Shown here: one piece after another, positions 48,627-58,403 of the stretch | How positions within the stretch are numbered: position 1 is the first letter of the stretch | How the letters are laid out: every line of letters starts with the position of its first letter | Assembly (NCBI RefSeq): GCF_016920785.2 | Contig: NW_024609836.1 | Coordinates: 6,876,406 to 6,940,405, forward strand | Source of the DNA: Ixodes scapularis | Lineage: Eukaryota > Arthropoda > Arachnida > Ixodida > Ixodidae | Direction: 5' to 3' | DNA: 64,000 nucleotides | Position numbers and translations under genes: made by a program | The notes under the pieces: generated by a model | What the model was told of the DNA's origin: nothing | The model's database searches: none | What the model saw: only the letters and a program-made list of their open reading frames with translations

Positions 48627-48668
48627 GGGGGGGGGGGGAGGGGGGGGGGGGAGGGGGGAGGGGGGAAA
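48627..48668. repeat. G-rich tract
   Basis: Runs of 9-12 G separated by single A, about 40 nt. It could form G-quadruplexes. Confidence 0.85.
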
Positions 48669-48763
48669 TGCGGAGATTTCTGCGCCCCAACTGCGTGGAC
48701 ACGTCATCGCGACGTAGGGGGATCGTCAAATTCTAGCTGGCTGTGTGCGTGAACCCGAACGTC

Positions 48764-48810
48764 GGGGCGGAGCCTCAAACAAGAATCATGCTAGTTTGAG
48801 GCTCCGCCCC
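48764..48810. repeat. Perfect 17-bp hairpin
   Basis: GGGGCGGAGCCTCAAAC (48764-48780), 13-nt loop, and its exact inverse GTTTGAGGCTCCGCCCC (48794-48810). No T-run follows, so this is not a bacterial terminator. Likely the end or centre of a fold-back repeat. Confidence 0.9.
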
Positions 48811-49089
48811 TTCTTTCTCGGTACGTGACAACTCGAAAGGTGCCCGCTTGCGACCAGAATAGCACCCCAGGACGCATGTGCCGCGTTTCCGATCAGGAGT
48901 TGAGGAGTGCGAAGGGTAAACCAAGCTTTTACTCGGCAGCATCACAGATCGTTCCGCCTGGTTAGATCTCCCGCGCGTGTCTCGTGCATCCCGTGCGTTG
49001 CCCATGGCCCCATTGCCCCATTGTTCGCTTGGCGCCGTCTGTGAAGGTAACGATACACGACAGCATGGACGCCGATCATCCAGAGTGAC

Positions 49090-50385
49090 GAGCCTATCAT
49101 GCCAAGGCGCACGAGCGGCACGTTGCCGCCCTGGATCCACGAAAACACGTCGTTTGCTACACGGACGCTGCTAGCGGCCCCGCTCCAGCCCAGGGAGCAC
49201 CACCAGCGTCGGCTGCGTGGGTCAACATAACCCACCCAGACGTGTGGTTCCAGATAAAGCCCCTCTATCCTGGGAAATTTGGCCCCATTCATTGTTGTGC
49301 AAATGCTCGAGACACGTGCCGCGTACCACTTCTGGGAAGAACATGGCGTCTGAAATCTAGCTCAGAGCTGCGCTGTGCCGCCATGATGCTGCACGTTGCA
49401 CGTGCCTTGTGCATCGACGCACCTTGCGCTACTTTTATAACATGAAGGGGATTTTGTCCCAGCGGCTCCCTACAGGAGTGGGCATTAAAGGGGCGATGCA
49501 ACAATTTTTGTACTTCGCGCAAATACCGCTTAGAACGGATCCCTGACGTTGACGACCTATGAAACACGCACTCGTTTTTCACCCCACGCAATAGGAGTCC
49601 AAGAAAAAAAATGAAAAAAAAAAAACGAGCAGCGTTCACCCCCTCAACTCGCAGCCAGAACAAGCGGCCACGTGATCTCGAGCCGATTATATGCCGCCAA
49701 TGTTGATCATAGCCGTGCGCTGGAGTTGGCAAAGCACAGTACACGCGCTGAGTTCCAGACGTTGTTATGGCTCCGCTACTGTCGTCGTTGCAGCGATTGG
49801 ACACGGGCCACTACCCGAATGCTCTGAGCTAGTAATTACCACGAACCCAAATTGAGTGCTCACGCAATGCTCGGGTCGAATCTATGAATCACATTCAAAT
49901 ATCGTCATTGGGGTGTACTGCAATCCCCACGTTACGTCATCAAATTTTGCGAAGGAAAGACTGAATGAAAATGATCGCTTTTGTCCTTGAAATTACACCG
50001 CAACAAAGGAGTTTCTTGGCCAGTGGCGTTGCGTGCGAGTATCCTTGAGTCCCACTGGTGCCAGTAAGCTCATGTAAAGTGAAAAAAAAATTCCAATTGA
50101 ATATCATTGCACCGCCCCTTTAAGGAGGCCGAGTTAGAAGGCATTGTACAAGCCGCCCGACATCCCAAACACAACCATCCAGAAACATCAACCACAAATG
50201 TCACCAGACAGACTCGCAAGTGGCCAGGCAAGTGGCCTACTCGGAGTGCCGCCACGCATCGAAATCGACCAGCGACAGCGTGCCTCCTGTGTTCCAACCA
50301 CCACACTCAACTCCGTGTCGCTTGGGCACCCGCCCACTCGGGTATTCGGGGAAACAAATAGGCCCATAAAAAGGCGCGTGCCTCT
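49090..50385 (+). mobile_element. Non-LTR RNase H fragments, split by a MITE
   Basis: Left part 49100-49230 reads VVCYTDAASGPAPAQGAPPA (RNase H first motif, TDAS-like). Right part 50124-50370 reads EAELEGIVQAARHP and later LRVAWAPAHSGIRGNK (last RNase H motif), stopping at TAG 50362. The middle is displaced by the MITE at 49485-50123 and other decay. 49260-49480 is unassigned. Confidence 0.6.
49485..50123. mobile_element. TTAA-flanked MITE
   Basis: TTAA at 49485-49488 and 50120-50123. Termini AGGGGCGATGCAACAATTTT and, inverted, AGGGGCGGTGCAATGATATT. TTAA duplication suggests piggyBac-type mobilisation. Interior non-coding with A-rich tracts (49603-49624). Confidence 0.8.
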
Positions 50386-50984
50386 TTATGGGCCCGTTTC
50401 TTTCTTGCGCGCCATTCGCAAATCTTGCGCGCCAGTCGTACCACCATCTACAGCGGGCCCCATTTCGATTAATCGGACCTCACAGAAAGAGCCGCGTTCG
50501 CCAATCTTGAGCGAATGAAAATTCTCCGCAACCTGAGGACTGCGGACTCCCTTTTCAACAAGCACGACATAATGATACCCCCTATGCCAGCAGTAGTAAG
50601 CCACAAGGCCGTTATCTGGGGGCACGATGCGGCTCGCTTCGAGGCCTTGGCTGACACACCGAGACCAACCTAGCACCTTTGAGGACTGGGTGATCCCGCA
50701 GGGCAAGCCGCCGCCTACAGTGCGGCTCCTGTGGAATCAGCTCTGCAGTTTTTTCTACGCGGACGGCGGTCCAGCGGGGCTCTTGTCCCGATGGCCATCG
50801 GCGACTGCGAACTAATAGTCCCATCGCACGGTCCCGGTTTGGAGTGTTTGGCGGTGTTTGGAGCGTTTGGCGGTGTTTGTGGGCGTTGAATTGTGAAACG
50901 ATGTGCGTGTGTGTGTTGTGTGTGTGTGTGTGTGTGCGCTCGAGCGTTTGCGTGCGTGTGTTTTGGCGCTGCGGATGCCTTAAG
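50386..50984. other. Repeat debris with (GT)n
   Basis: (GT)n-rich tract at 50901-50938, preceded by imperfect GTGTTTGG repeats (50838-50880). A frame near 50500-50700 (PPMPAVVSHKAVIWG type) may be further retroelement decay, but it is not clear. Confidence 0.4.
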
Positions 50985-52010
50985 GCAAGAACAGCCATTA
51001 TTAAAATACGACTACCAACCAGTCCCTAAATTAGGGGCCCAACGTTTCGAAACCGGTTCGGCTTCTTCTTCAGAGGCGACTGTGGAGGAAAGGAGCCACA
51101 ATCTTCTTTTTCCTCTATGATGGAGGCGAACGTGCACGATCCCATCTTCTTCCTCTTTGATTGTTTTTTAAAGACAACTGGTGGAGTCCGTTCACATACA
51201 CTGATGGCAGTGCGCCAAGAGACCTATTAATGTTTGTTGGCGTGGTCTGAATGTGCTAAGATTCAAGGAAGAGCCTCCGGCGAGGATTAGTTTCGATGTC
51301 CAGGATGCGTGTGTTTAGAAAGTCAATGCGGTGGTCATTTTTTTCACAGTGTTCAGCAATTGCGCTGCGCTCTTGATCGAAGTTGCGCACATCAGCCTTG
51401 CGTTGATGAATCCGTTCATGATAGTTCTTTGTTTCCCCGATGTACGAGGACGGGCACTCCGTGCAGGGAATCTCGTACACCACACCTTGCGCTTTTTCTT
51501 TAGGGGGCCGATCTTTTGGTCGTGACATAAAGCGTCCAAGGGTTGAAATTGGCTTGTGGGCTATCTGAATGCCCTCCTTTGCTATCACTCGTGCCAGCGC
51601 TTCACTTGTTCCCTTGATGTATGGGACGCTGATGCGCGTGGTTGGCCGGCGTTTCGTATCAACCTGCGACTGGCGGTGTTGTCGACTTCGGTTTTGACGA
51701 CGGGCAATACGGTGTATGAAGCTGCCCGTATATCCGTTCTTCTTGAGGTCGCAAATGATGGTTTCTTCTTCTTTTCGTCGGTCAGAATCAGTTGAGCAAA
51801 GGTTCTTTGCCCTTGATAGGAGTGTGTTAACCACCGACACTTTATGGCACATTGGGTGATTGAAGTCAAATTGTAAGTATCTTCCGGTGTGCGTTGGTTT
51901 CCGGTAAACTGAGAACTGGAGATGGGCTTTCTGCCTTTGCACAAGCACATCGAGAAACGGTAAGGTGTTTCCCCAACCAGACATTTCCCCAACCATTTCC
52001 CTTTCCCCAA
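50985..52010 (-). mobile_element. Penelope-like element, RT thumb plus GIY-YIG endonuclease
   Basis: Minus-strand ORF from about 51996 to 51256 (~246 codons). LPFLDVLV, FSVYRKPTHTGRYLQFDFNH (RT thumb of Penelope-like elements), a linker, then GVVYEIPCTECPSSYIGET (GIY-YIG motifs), HQRKADVRNF and a glutamate in LDIETNP. 5' RT core missing. The 3' UTR down to about 51000 contains GAAGAAGAAGCCGAACCGG. The C-terminal tail ends LFLES then stop. Frame intact over its length, so relatively young. Confidence 0.9.
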
Positions 52011-52015
52011 CCAGA

Positions 52016-52463
52016 CATACTTCTAATGTTTACTTTTAAGAACAGCCATGCATGGCATTAAATAAAGACGTTTTCTCAACTACCAACTCAGAACAGAGCC
52101 CATTCTGTTCCTACTCCCTTTCGGGCAAAAAGTACCCAAGTTCAATCCCATACCATACCTCTGGCACTACCTCCATTTATTCCCCTTTTATTCTGCGGTT
52201 TCAAAAGTGTGTAATGATTCCAACTCCGTAGCTCTGACCAGCAATATGATATATATCCATAATCCTCATTTAAGATTGACTAATTTAATGATGCAACAGT
52301 CGGGGGAGGGGAGGGGGAGGGGGAGGGGGTTAAATTTTCAAGTGACATGCTAACACATGTTCTCTCTTCCAAAATGGTCAGTGGATGTGTCATGCATGCA
52401 TGAGGCAGCTGATTATAAGCGCCGTCGCCGACAACTTATCGGGCTTTGTGATATTTTTTTTTG
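52016..52463. other. Intergenic with (GGGGAG)n
   Basis: Purine microsatellite GGGGAGGGGAGGGGGAGG at 52303-52329. No gene. Confidence 0.5.
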
Positions 52464-52529
52464 TTACCCGTGGTGTACACTGATTGGTGGGCCGGAAAAA
52501 AAGAACTGACGACGGAAGAAAGATGAGAC

Positions 52530-52691
52530 GGGCAGTCGGGTGGTGAAGCTGGGCGAGCAAGACTTGGGTGACGACCCCAATCTACGTTTCAACTCCTGCG
52601 TGAGCTCGGTCGTGATGTTTGTGCACTGATCGGACGAGACGGTTTCTGGAATCCCCACTAGCGCGAATATTTTAACCAGCGCGTCACGCAC
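52530..52691 (-). mobile_element. Ty3/gypsy integrase fragment
   Basis: Minus-strand peptide LVKIFALVGIPETVSSDQ continuing to LTQELKRRLGSS matches the integrase core segment with the SDxG..F motif, here degraded (SDQCTNIT). A second, related fragment is at 59920-60045. No other pol domain is next to it. Confidence 0.7.
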
Positions 52692-52759
52692 TGCCTTCGC
52701 CGTTAGCGATCTGATACAAACTTCCCGGTCGAGCCGCCGCCTAGAAGAATGAAAGCCTC

Positions 52760-53705
52760 CGCATGGCCTCCCCGCCCTTCATGAAACGTCATCAGAGTCG
52801 GATCGTGCTGACTCGGCTATTGGGCCCGAGCCGGACCTTCGACGCGCTGATTGGACACGAGCCCCGGACGAATACTGACGCAGTACAGGTGCCCAATCTC
52901 AGGCCTGGATCGATCTGACTGCGATGACGGTGCGGAGGCCTTCTGTCTATGTGGTGTTGGCCGAGCTCACACAGGAGTTGCTGCGTAGATTCGGGCTCGG
53001 CAAACACAAAGTATGAGCCGAAGTTCACGGAGCGCACCAATCCGACTATCACGACGATGACTTTGCGTTTTTGTCGCCGGTGTCCTATTGGCCTTCTTCG
53101 CGAACTTTCGGCTGCAACCTTGTATTTGACGGGTTTAGGGCCCCGGGTCGCCACCAAGGTGGTTATATTAAGACTTCTGGAGTGGCGGTCTCCCACACTC
53201 TCCCATACGACCGGGTGAAGGCAGTTTTGCCAGTCGGCGGCCATCTTACTAAAGGTAAAACGAAACGGCGCTCGAAGCGGCAGTAGCAGTGCACCGTTGC
53301 TTTTTAAAGCTGCGTATATAAAAAAAAAAAAAAAAAGATTTTTTAAAATGTGTTTTAGAGGACTCAAAAGCCGCCCTAAGACTCGTTTTCTACCTTTAGT
53401 AAAATCCGCTTTCTATCTTTAGTAAGATGGCGGCGGTCCCTGTTTTTGGCTTCAGCTCCGCAGCGCCACCGCCACTCCAGAAGTCTTCAAATATAACCTC
53501 CTTGGTCGCCACCCAAGTCCTGCTTGCAGCAGCTCCAGCCCCCGACTGTCCGTCTCGTCTCTCCTCTCTTCCGTCGTTAGTTCTGCTTTTTTTTTTTCTG
53601 GGCACCAATCAGTGCTCACCACGTGTAACAGAAACAAGTCACCACGAAGCCCGATAACCCGTCGGCGACGGTGCGGTCCCACGGCGGCCATGACATATGA
53701 CGCTT
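52760..53705. repeat. Long inverted repeat / fold-back
   Basis: Arms about 53130-53262 and 53415-53530 are inverted: GCCACCAAGGTGGTTATATT / AATATAACCTCCTTGGTCGC, CTTCTGGAGTGGCGG / CCGCCACTCCAGAAG, and GCGGCCATCTTACTAAAG / CTTTAGTAAGATGGCGGC. The loop about 53263-53414 includes an A18 tract. Weaker symmetry extends outward. Non-coding. Confidence 0.75.
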
Positions 53706-54560
53706 TCCGCGCGTTTTCGAAATGCGATTGTGGCGTGTTCAAGCTTGCTAGAATTATGTGTTATATATTATATTGTAGTGAACAACATTATATTTACTCT
53801 GATGTAGGGTTTGTTGTGCTAATGCAGAAAGCTAATTCAGTGGGGCACCCGCAAATATTGGCCTTTTCGGCAAAACATGGTTTCGTAGTACAGTGGTGCA
53901 GGGTGCACTACTAGAGCAATTTCTTTCAAATTTTAGAATGTTATAAAAGAAGAGTGCGTTCATTGTCAACCGAGGCCCTTTTTCCTTTTTTAAATTTAAT
54001 TTTGACAGATATTTATTTTACAAAACTGACTTTCAGTCGCGAATTTTTCGGCGCCTACTCGGTCATTTTATTTGAAACTTTTTACAGGTGTTTGCGATTA
54101 CAGTCGAAACAGTTACAATAAATTTTATTGTAATATGACCTAAACCTTTTTCAGAATGCTCACGTGAAAATTGACAAAAACAGTTAATTTTGGCAAACTT
54201 CATTTGGAAGTACAGTGGTACAGCACTTAGAGATTGGCACAGTTGAATGAAATTGTAGGCCCGCGAAGAGAAACATATTCTGCTTTGTCAACCGAGGCCC
54301 TTTCTCTAAATTTCACCTTTGATTTTCCATAAAAGAAAACAAAAAAACGTTTAATATAGGCAAAATCACGAATTTGTTGATAGTGAAAAACGAGTATTTT
54401 GACCTCTTTTGGCAGACATTTAGGCCGATATTTTTAGTATAAAATAGAGTTTACTGTCCCAGGTCCTGATTATTAGCTCACGTTTTTTTCTAATCGTGCA
54501 TAATTATTGCGTAAATCATAAGAAATACAAAAAATATAAATTGGATGTCTGGTTGCGCCC
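53706..54560. other. AT-rich intergenic, nothing supported
   Basis: Two similar phrases, GTCAACCGAGGCCCTTT at 53966 and 54288, together with flanking GTACAGTGGT at 53888 and 54212, show a diverged direct duplication of about 320 bp. Confidence 0.5.
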
Positions 54561-54563
54561 TCT

Positions 54564-55535
54564 ATGTGGTGGCGGCTGAAATGTGACTACGCGACGTTCA
54601 GTAAACTGCCAAGAATGGCGCTGGTTCCAGCTTTCGTTCGTTCGTTCGCCAACGCAGTGGTGTGTGTACCAGGCGACACAAGAACCGCCTTGGAGCGCAG
54701 AAAACGAGAAGTGGGACGCCAAGCGCTGGGCTGCCATGGCACGATGGCGATTGAGTCACTGCAGGGGGACCTGGGCTGGTCGTCTTTCGAAGCGAGGGAG
54801 GCGACAAGTAAAATTTCCTATGACGGGCGGCTTCGACTCATGGACCGGTGCCGCTGGGCCAAGAGGCTGTTCATATACACACATATGACTTCTCTGCAGA
54901 GCCGTTGGCGAAAGCGCCTTTACCAGCTTGAGAAAAAGTTCGGCTTCTTCACAGAACCGGTGGAGGCGACCACAGAGAAAGAATGGGAGTCTGTGGTGCG
55001 GAAGAGGGTCCGCGAACAGGAGAATGTGCAATGGCTGGAGGCTGCCCGGACAAAGTCAACCCTTACCATGTATGCGGAGTTAAAACAGCAAATCACGGTA
55101 GAGACGCGGCTGTACGACAACAGCTTGGGCAGCCGCCTATAATTCGAGGCTCGTGCTGGAGCCCTGCGCACACTGGTGTACAAACAGCGCTTCGACAATA
55201 GTGTGCAGTCGACTGTATGCCGAGTATGCGAGGGTGAGAGCGAAACCGCAGAGCGCACCATACTCCGTTGTGGCGGAATCCGACCTCCTGCCACTTCTGC
55301 CACCGAAGAGGCGAACCGACTACACGAAGGTGTCCCGCCTTTAGAGGCAGCGTTGGGCTTTTCGTCAACAAGCGAAACAGCCAATACTACTGAAGCCTTT
55401 TGGAAGACCATCGAGCAGACGAAAAGGCGACTGGAGGATTGGTGGCATCATACACAACACAAAGGGCGCTGAATTCACCCCCAGGCTTGGGCACGGTTAT
55501 TCGAGCGCGCCCGTTATAAAGGGAGCAGCCGCAGT

Positions 55536-55577
<42 letters not shown>

Positions 55578-55592
55578 GTCATCATCATCATC
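54564..55592 (+). mobile_element. Non-LTR retrotransposon C-terminal ORF with (ATC)n tail
   Basis: Frame 54564-55472 contains REVGRQALGCHGTMAIESLQ, LGWSSFEAREA, KKFGFFTEPVEA and DNSLGSRL, then one in-frame TAA (55140-55142), then FEARAGALRTLVYKQRFDN and the Cys motif CRVCEGESETAERTILRC, in which the usual His is Arg. 3' UTR is short and ends in (ATC)n (55535-55592). Typical tick element; nearly intact at this end. Confidence 0.8.
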
Positions 55593-55976
55593 ATGGGACG
55601 ACTCCTACCTATGAACAGGCATCGGTGGGCAAGGCGAGTGTTCGGCTACATCAGTATCAACTGCGTGCAGACGCAGTGGACGAAGCGGGTCAACCAGCTC
55701 CGCAAGAAGTATGGATTTTTCACACAGTCAGTCATGGAGGCGACTGCGAGTAAGTGGGCAGGTGATGTGAGGCGACGGGTCAAAGAGGCAGAGACGACCC
55801 TCTGGGTTAAGGAGGCAAACAAGAAATCCTCACGCCAAATCTATAGCGCTCACAAGGACACAATTGGACCGGAGGCCTACTATGATAACAGTCTAGGCAG
55901 CCGTCTCCTGTTAGAGGCCCGAGCAGGAGCGCTGCGCTCCTGCTCGGGCCTTAAACAGGAGACGTTGGGTAATTAA
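55593..55976 (+). mobile_element. Second copy of the same non-LTR ORF, ending in a hairpin
   Basis: Reads MNRHRWARRVFGYISINCVQ, KKYGFFTQSVMEA, DNSLGSRLLLEARAGALRS, then diverges exactly at an inverted duplication (55906-55962). It starts directly at the (ATC)n tail of the upstream copy. Confidence 0.8.
55906..55962. repeat. Snap-back hairpin at a retroelement breakpoint
   Basis: GGCCCGAGCAGGAGCGC then its exact inverse around a T (55919-55953), with outer CTCCTGTT/AACAGGAG arms. The right arm copies the retrotransposon's own codons in reverse, marking a templated inversion at the truncation point. Confidence 0.9.
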
Positions 55977-56600
55977 ATTTTTATTCCTGTGAAGGAAATT
56001 CTTAAAGTATAAAAACAATATATCTTTACGAAGAGCAAGATCTCGTTAATTTTTTTGGGGTTACTTTTCTTAGGGTTTATTTCGCGTGGTCCTCGCTTGG
56101 TAACAGTCGGGTGCAGAAGAGCTAGTGGACATCGATTATTCTTTAAGCGCGCCAGACGGCAGTACAAAAAGCAAAACTCTTAGTCAAAGGAAAAGACACA
56201 GAAAGAGGGACGTTTTAAACTCAGGAACTTTCTTTGTTTCTACGAATCCTCATATATCCAGAAATCTAAGGCCGACTAGAGCCATCAACGAGCTTCCACG
56301 AAGAGACATACAGTTACAAGAAAATAACAGGTTACCAGACATTAAACGCACCCTTTTATCCCGAACATTGGTCACTTAAAAGATACAAAAAACATTTACC
56401 TTCATTCTTTCTCCCCTAGTCCCCCACCTTCAAGCTGAACAACGAATCCAACCTTCACGAAGGAGGACTTGATGTTTTCAAGACTGACCTTCCAAAAGCC
56501 TTATCCTTGTCTTCACTTGCTCGTATTGCGAACAGCAACATCGAGAAGCAACTGCTGTTAAGTTCGAACAAGGGACATTGTTAGATTAAAACGTGTGAGG
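55977..56600. other. Intergenic, unrecognised
   Basis: A short frame 56125-56379 (including FVSTNPHISRNLRPTRAINE) has no homology I know. No repeat ends found. Confidence 0.35.
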
Positions 56601-56639
56601 TTGTTGTAAAACGCTCGTGCAATGAGGGGCAACAGTCCA

Positions 56640-58060
56640 TTTGGTTCGTTTGAGAGAGAATAAACATCTTTATTATGAGAAAGCGATGGGAAGGAGTCCT
56701 TAGTCCAAGACGCCTTGAGCCTTCCCTGCTTCGACAGCCCTCGACACGAGCATGAGCTGGTCGTCGAGGTTGGAGCTGGTCAGTGCTCTCTCCCAAAGCT
56801 CGTATGAAGACTGGAAGGGGTTAGACAATTGGGTGGGATTTTGGTCGCATCCCCCTACCATATGAAAGATGGTCCCAGGAGCTCCGCAAAAGCGGCATAA
56901 TGGGGAATAGAGGGTAGGGAAAAAGATATGGCATTTAGTGGGATGAGGGAAGGTGTTAGTTTGTAGGGCACGGTGATGTCGTTCCTGCTCTTTCGATAGT
57001 TGTTTATGTGGGGGTGGGTAGGTACGTCGCTCCAACCTATAGTGCTGCGTGATCTCTTGATATGTTACCAATGGGACCGGCCGCTCCTGCTCGTCTCCCA
57101 GGGCCCGGCGGGATAACTCTCGGGCCAAGAGGTGGGCAGTTACATTGCCTGGTACAGAGGAGTGGGCGGGTGTCCATATGATAGTGATGAGTCTATCCGG
57201 CGGGTGTTGGGAGATAATCTGTTCTGTTGTACGGTGAATTCTTCCTATGGAGAAACTACGGCACGCGTGCTGCGAGTCTGTAATGATGACTTCGGCTGTA
57301 GTTTGCGCGATGGCAAGAGCAATGGCCGCCTCTTCCGCTTGTAAAGGTTCGTATCTTGGTAGTGTGATGCTGCTGACATGATGATTTTGTTGGACGACGA
57401 GGGCTGTCATGGCTCTTATGCCGGGATAAGAGGCCGGGTCCGTGTATGCAGTGGTTGGTTCGTGGCCATAGCGTTTGTATATGGCTTGGGCTCTCGCCTC
57501 CTTTCGTCCCGCATGATGCACGGGGTGCGTGTTGCGGGGGAGCGGTGAAATGGAGAGGTGTCTCCGGACCTCGTGAGAGAGAGTCGTGGTTTCAGAGGGA
57601 GGATGCTGCAGAGGGGTTGTGAGACGCAGTCGAGAGAGAAGAAGTCTTCCTGTGCCCGTGGCTCCCAGTCTCATTCTTTGGCTGGAAAGATGGGCTTCTA
57701 TGAGCTCGTCAGCTGTATTGTGTAGGCCGAGTTTTAACAATTTGTCGGTGGCCGTGCTGACGGGAAGTCCGAGGGCCTGTTTGTAGGCTTTCCTGATCAT
57801 TACATCCCCCTTCAAGAGTTCTGTCTTGGTTAGGACTGCATAAGGTATGGCATACGTAATGCGGGAGATTATGAATGCCTGGACTAGGCGAGCCGTATCG
57901 ACCTCGCGCACACCCCTCGTTTTGGTGGTTATACGTCGGATCATGTGGGTGACTTGGTCTGTGGTGTGTTTGAGCTTATTTATCAGGATGGTGTTCGCGC
58001 GGTCGGCCTGAAAGTTCATACCGAGGTGGTTCGTTTGAATCGTCCACCACAACCAAGAAT
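56640..58060 (-). mobile_element. 5'-truncated non-LTR retrotransposon with RNase H (I-like)
   Basis: Minus-strand frame to a stop at 56700. RT C-terminus LGMNFQADRANTILINKLKH; RNase H with TDPASYPG, E in LQAEEAA, D in IITDSQHACRSF and TPAHSSVPGN, but the last catalytic Asp appears to be His (TAHLLAR); C-terminal Cys motif CRFCGAPGTIFHMVGGC. 3' UTR ends near AATAAAGATGTTTATTC (about 56665). The frame is open for ~480 codons, so it is a recent insertion. Upstream RT and endonuclease are missing. Confidence 0.88.
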
Positions 58061-58199
58061 GCGGTAAAAGCCGAGATTTTAAACTTGGATAGAACAAATG
58101 AAACCCCGCTTCCGCTTGTTTTCTCCTCGTGATGCGCTTCCATAACTGCATTCAAATTCGTATGCTCCCATTTGATGGGATAGATAAAAAAAAAACGTT

Positions 58200-58376
58200 G
58201 CTTAGTCTAACTAAATATGGTAATCAGCAAAATAGAAGTGTAACGTATATGTAACGATACGTTCCATTCTTTTAACTGTAACGCAAACGAGTTCCTTTTT
58301 CAGAAATAGAACTTGCAACGGGGACGCGTTCCAAAAGTCAGAAGGAGCGAGGAACGTGTACAACACTGCCCCGTGG
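58200..58376. mobile_element. MITE end related to the GTTAC family
   Basis: Right terminus ACGTGTACAACACTGCC (about 58356-58372) is the inverse of GGCAGTGTTGTAGGCG at 22500. Inside are GTAACG and ACGTTCC words. The other end is not seen. Confidence 0.5.
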
Positions 58377-58403
58377 TAGCACATTCGGAGTCCTGTCTCC
58401 AGT

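Noticed and set aside
48764..48810. Perfect stem-loop as a bacterial-type terminator
   Set aside because: Eukaryotic context, 13-nt loop and no T-run.
51000..51100. Hammerhead-ribozyme-like core (CTGAAGA, hairpin, GAAAC) in the Penelope-like 3' UTR on the minus strand
   Set aside because: Stem II can be drawn, but there is an extra A after the core and no complementary stems I and III are visible.
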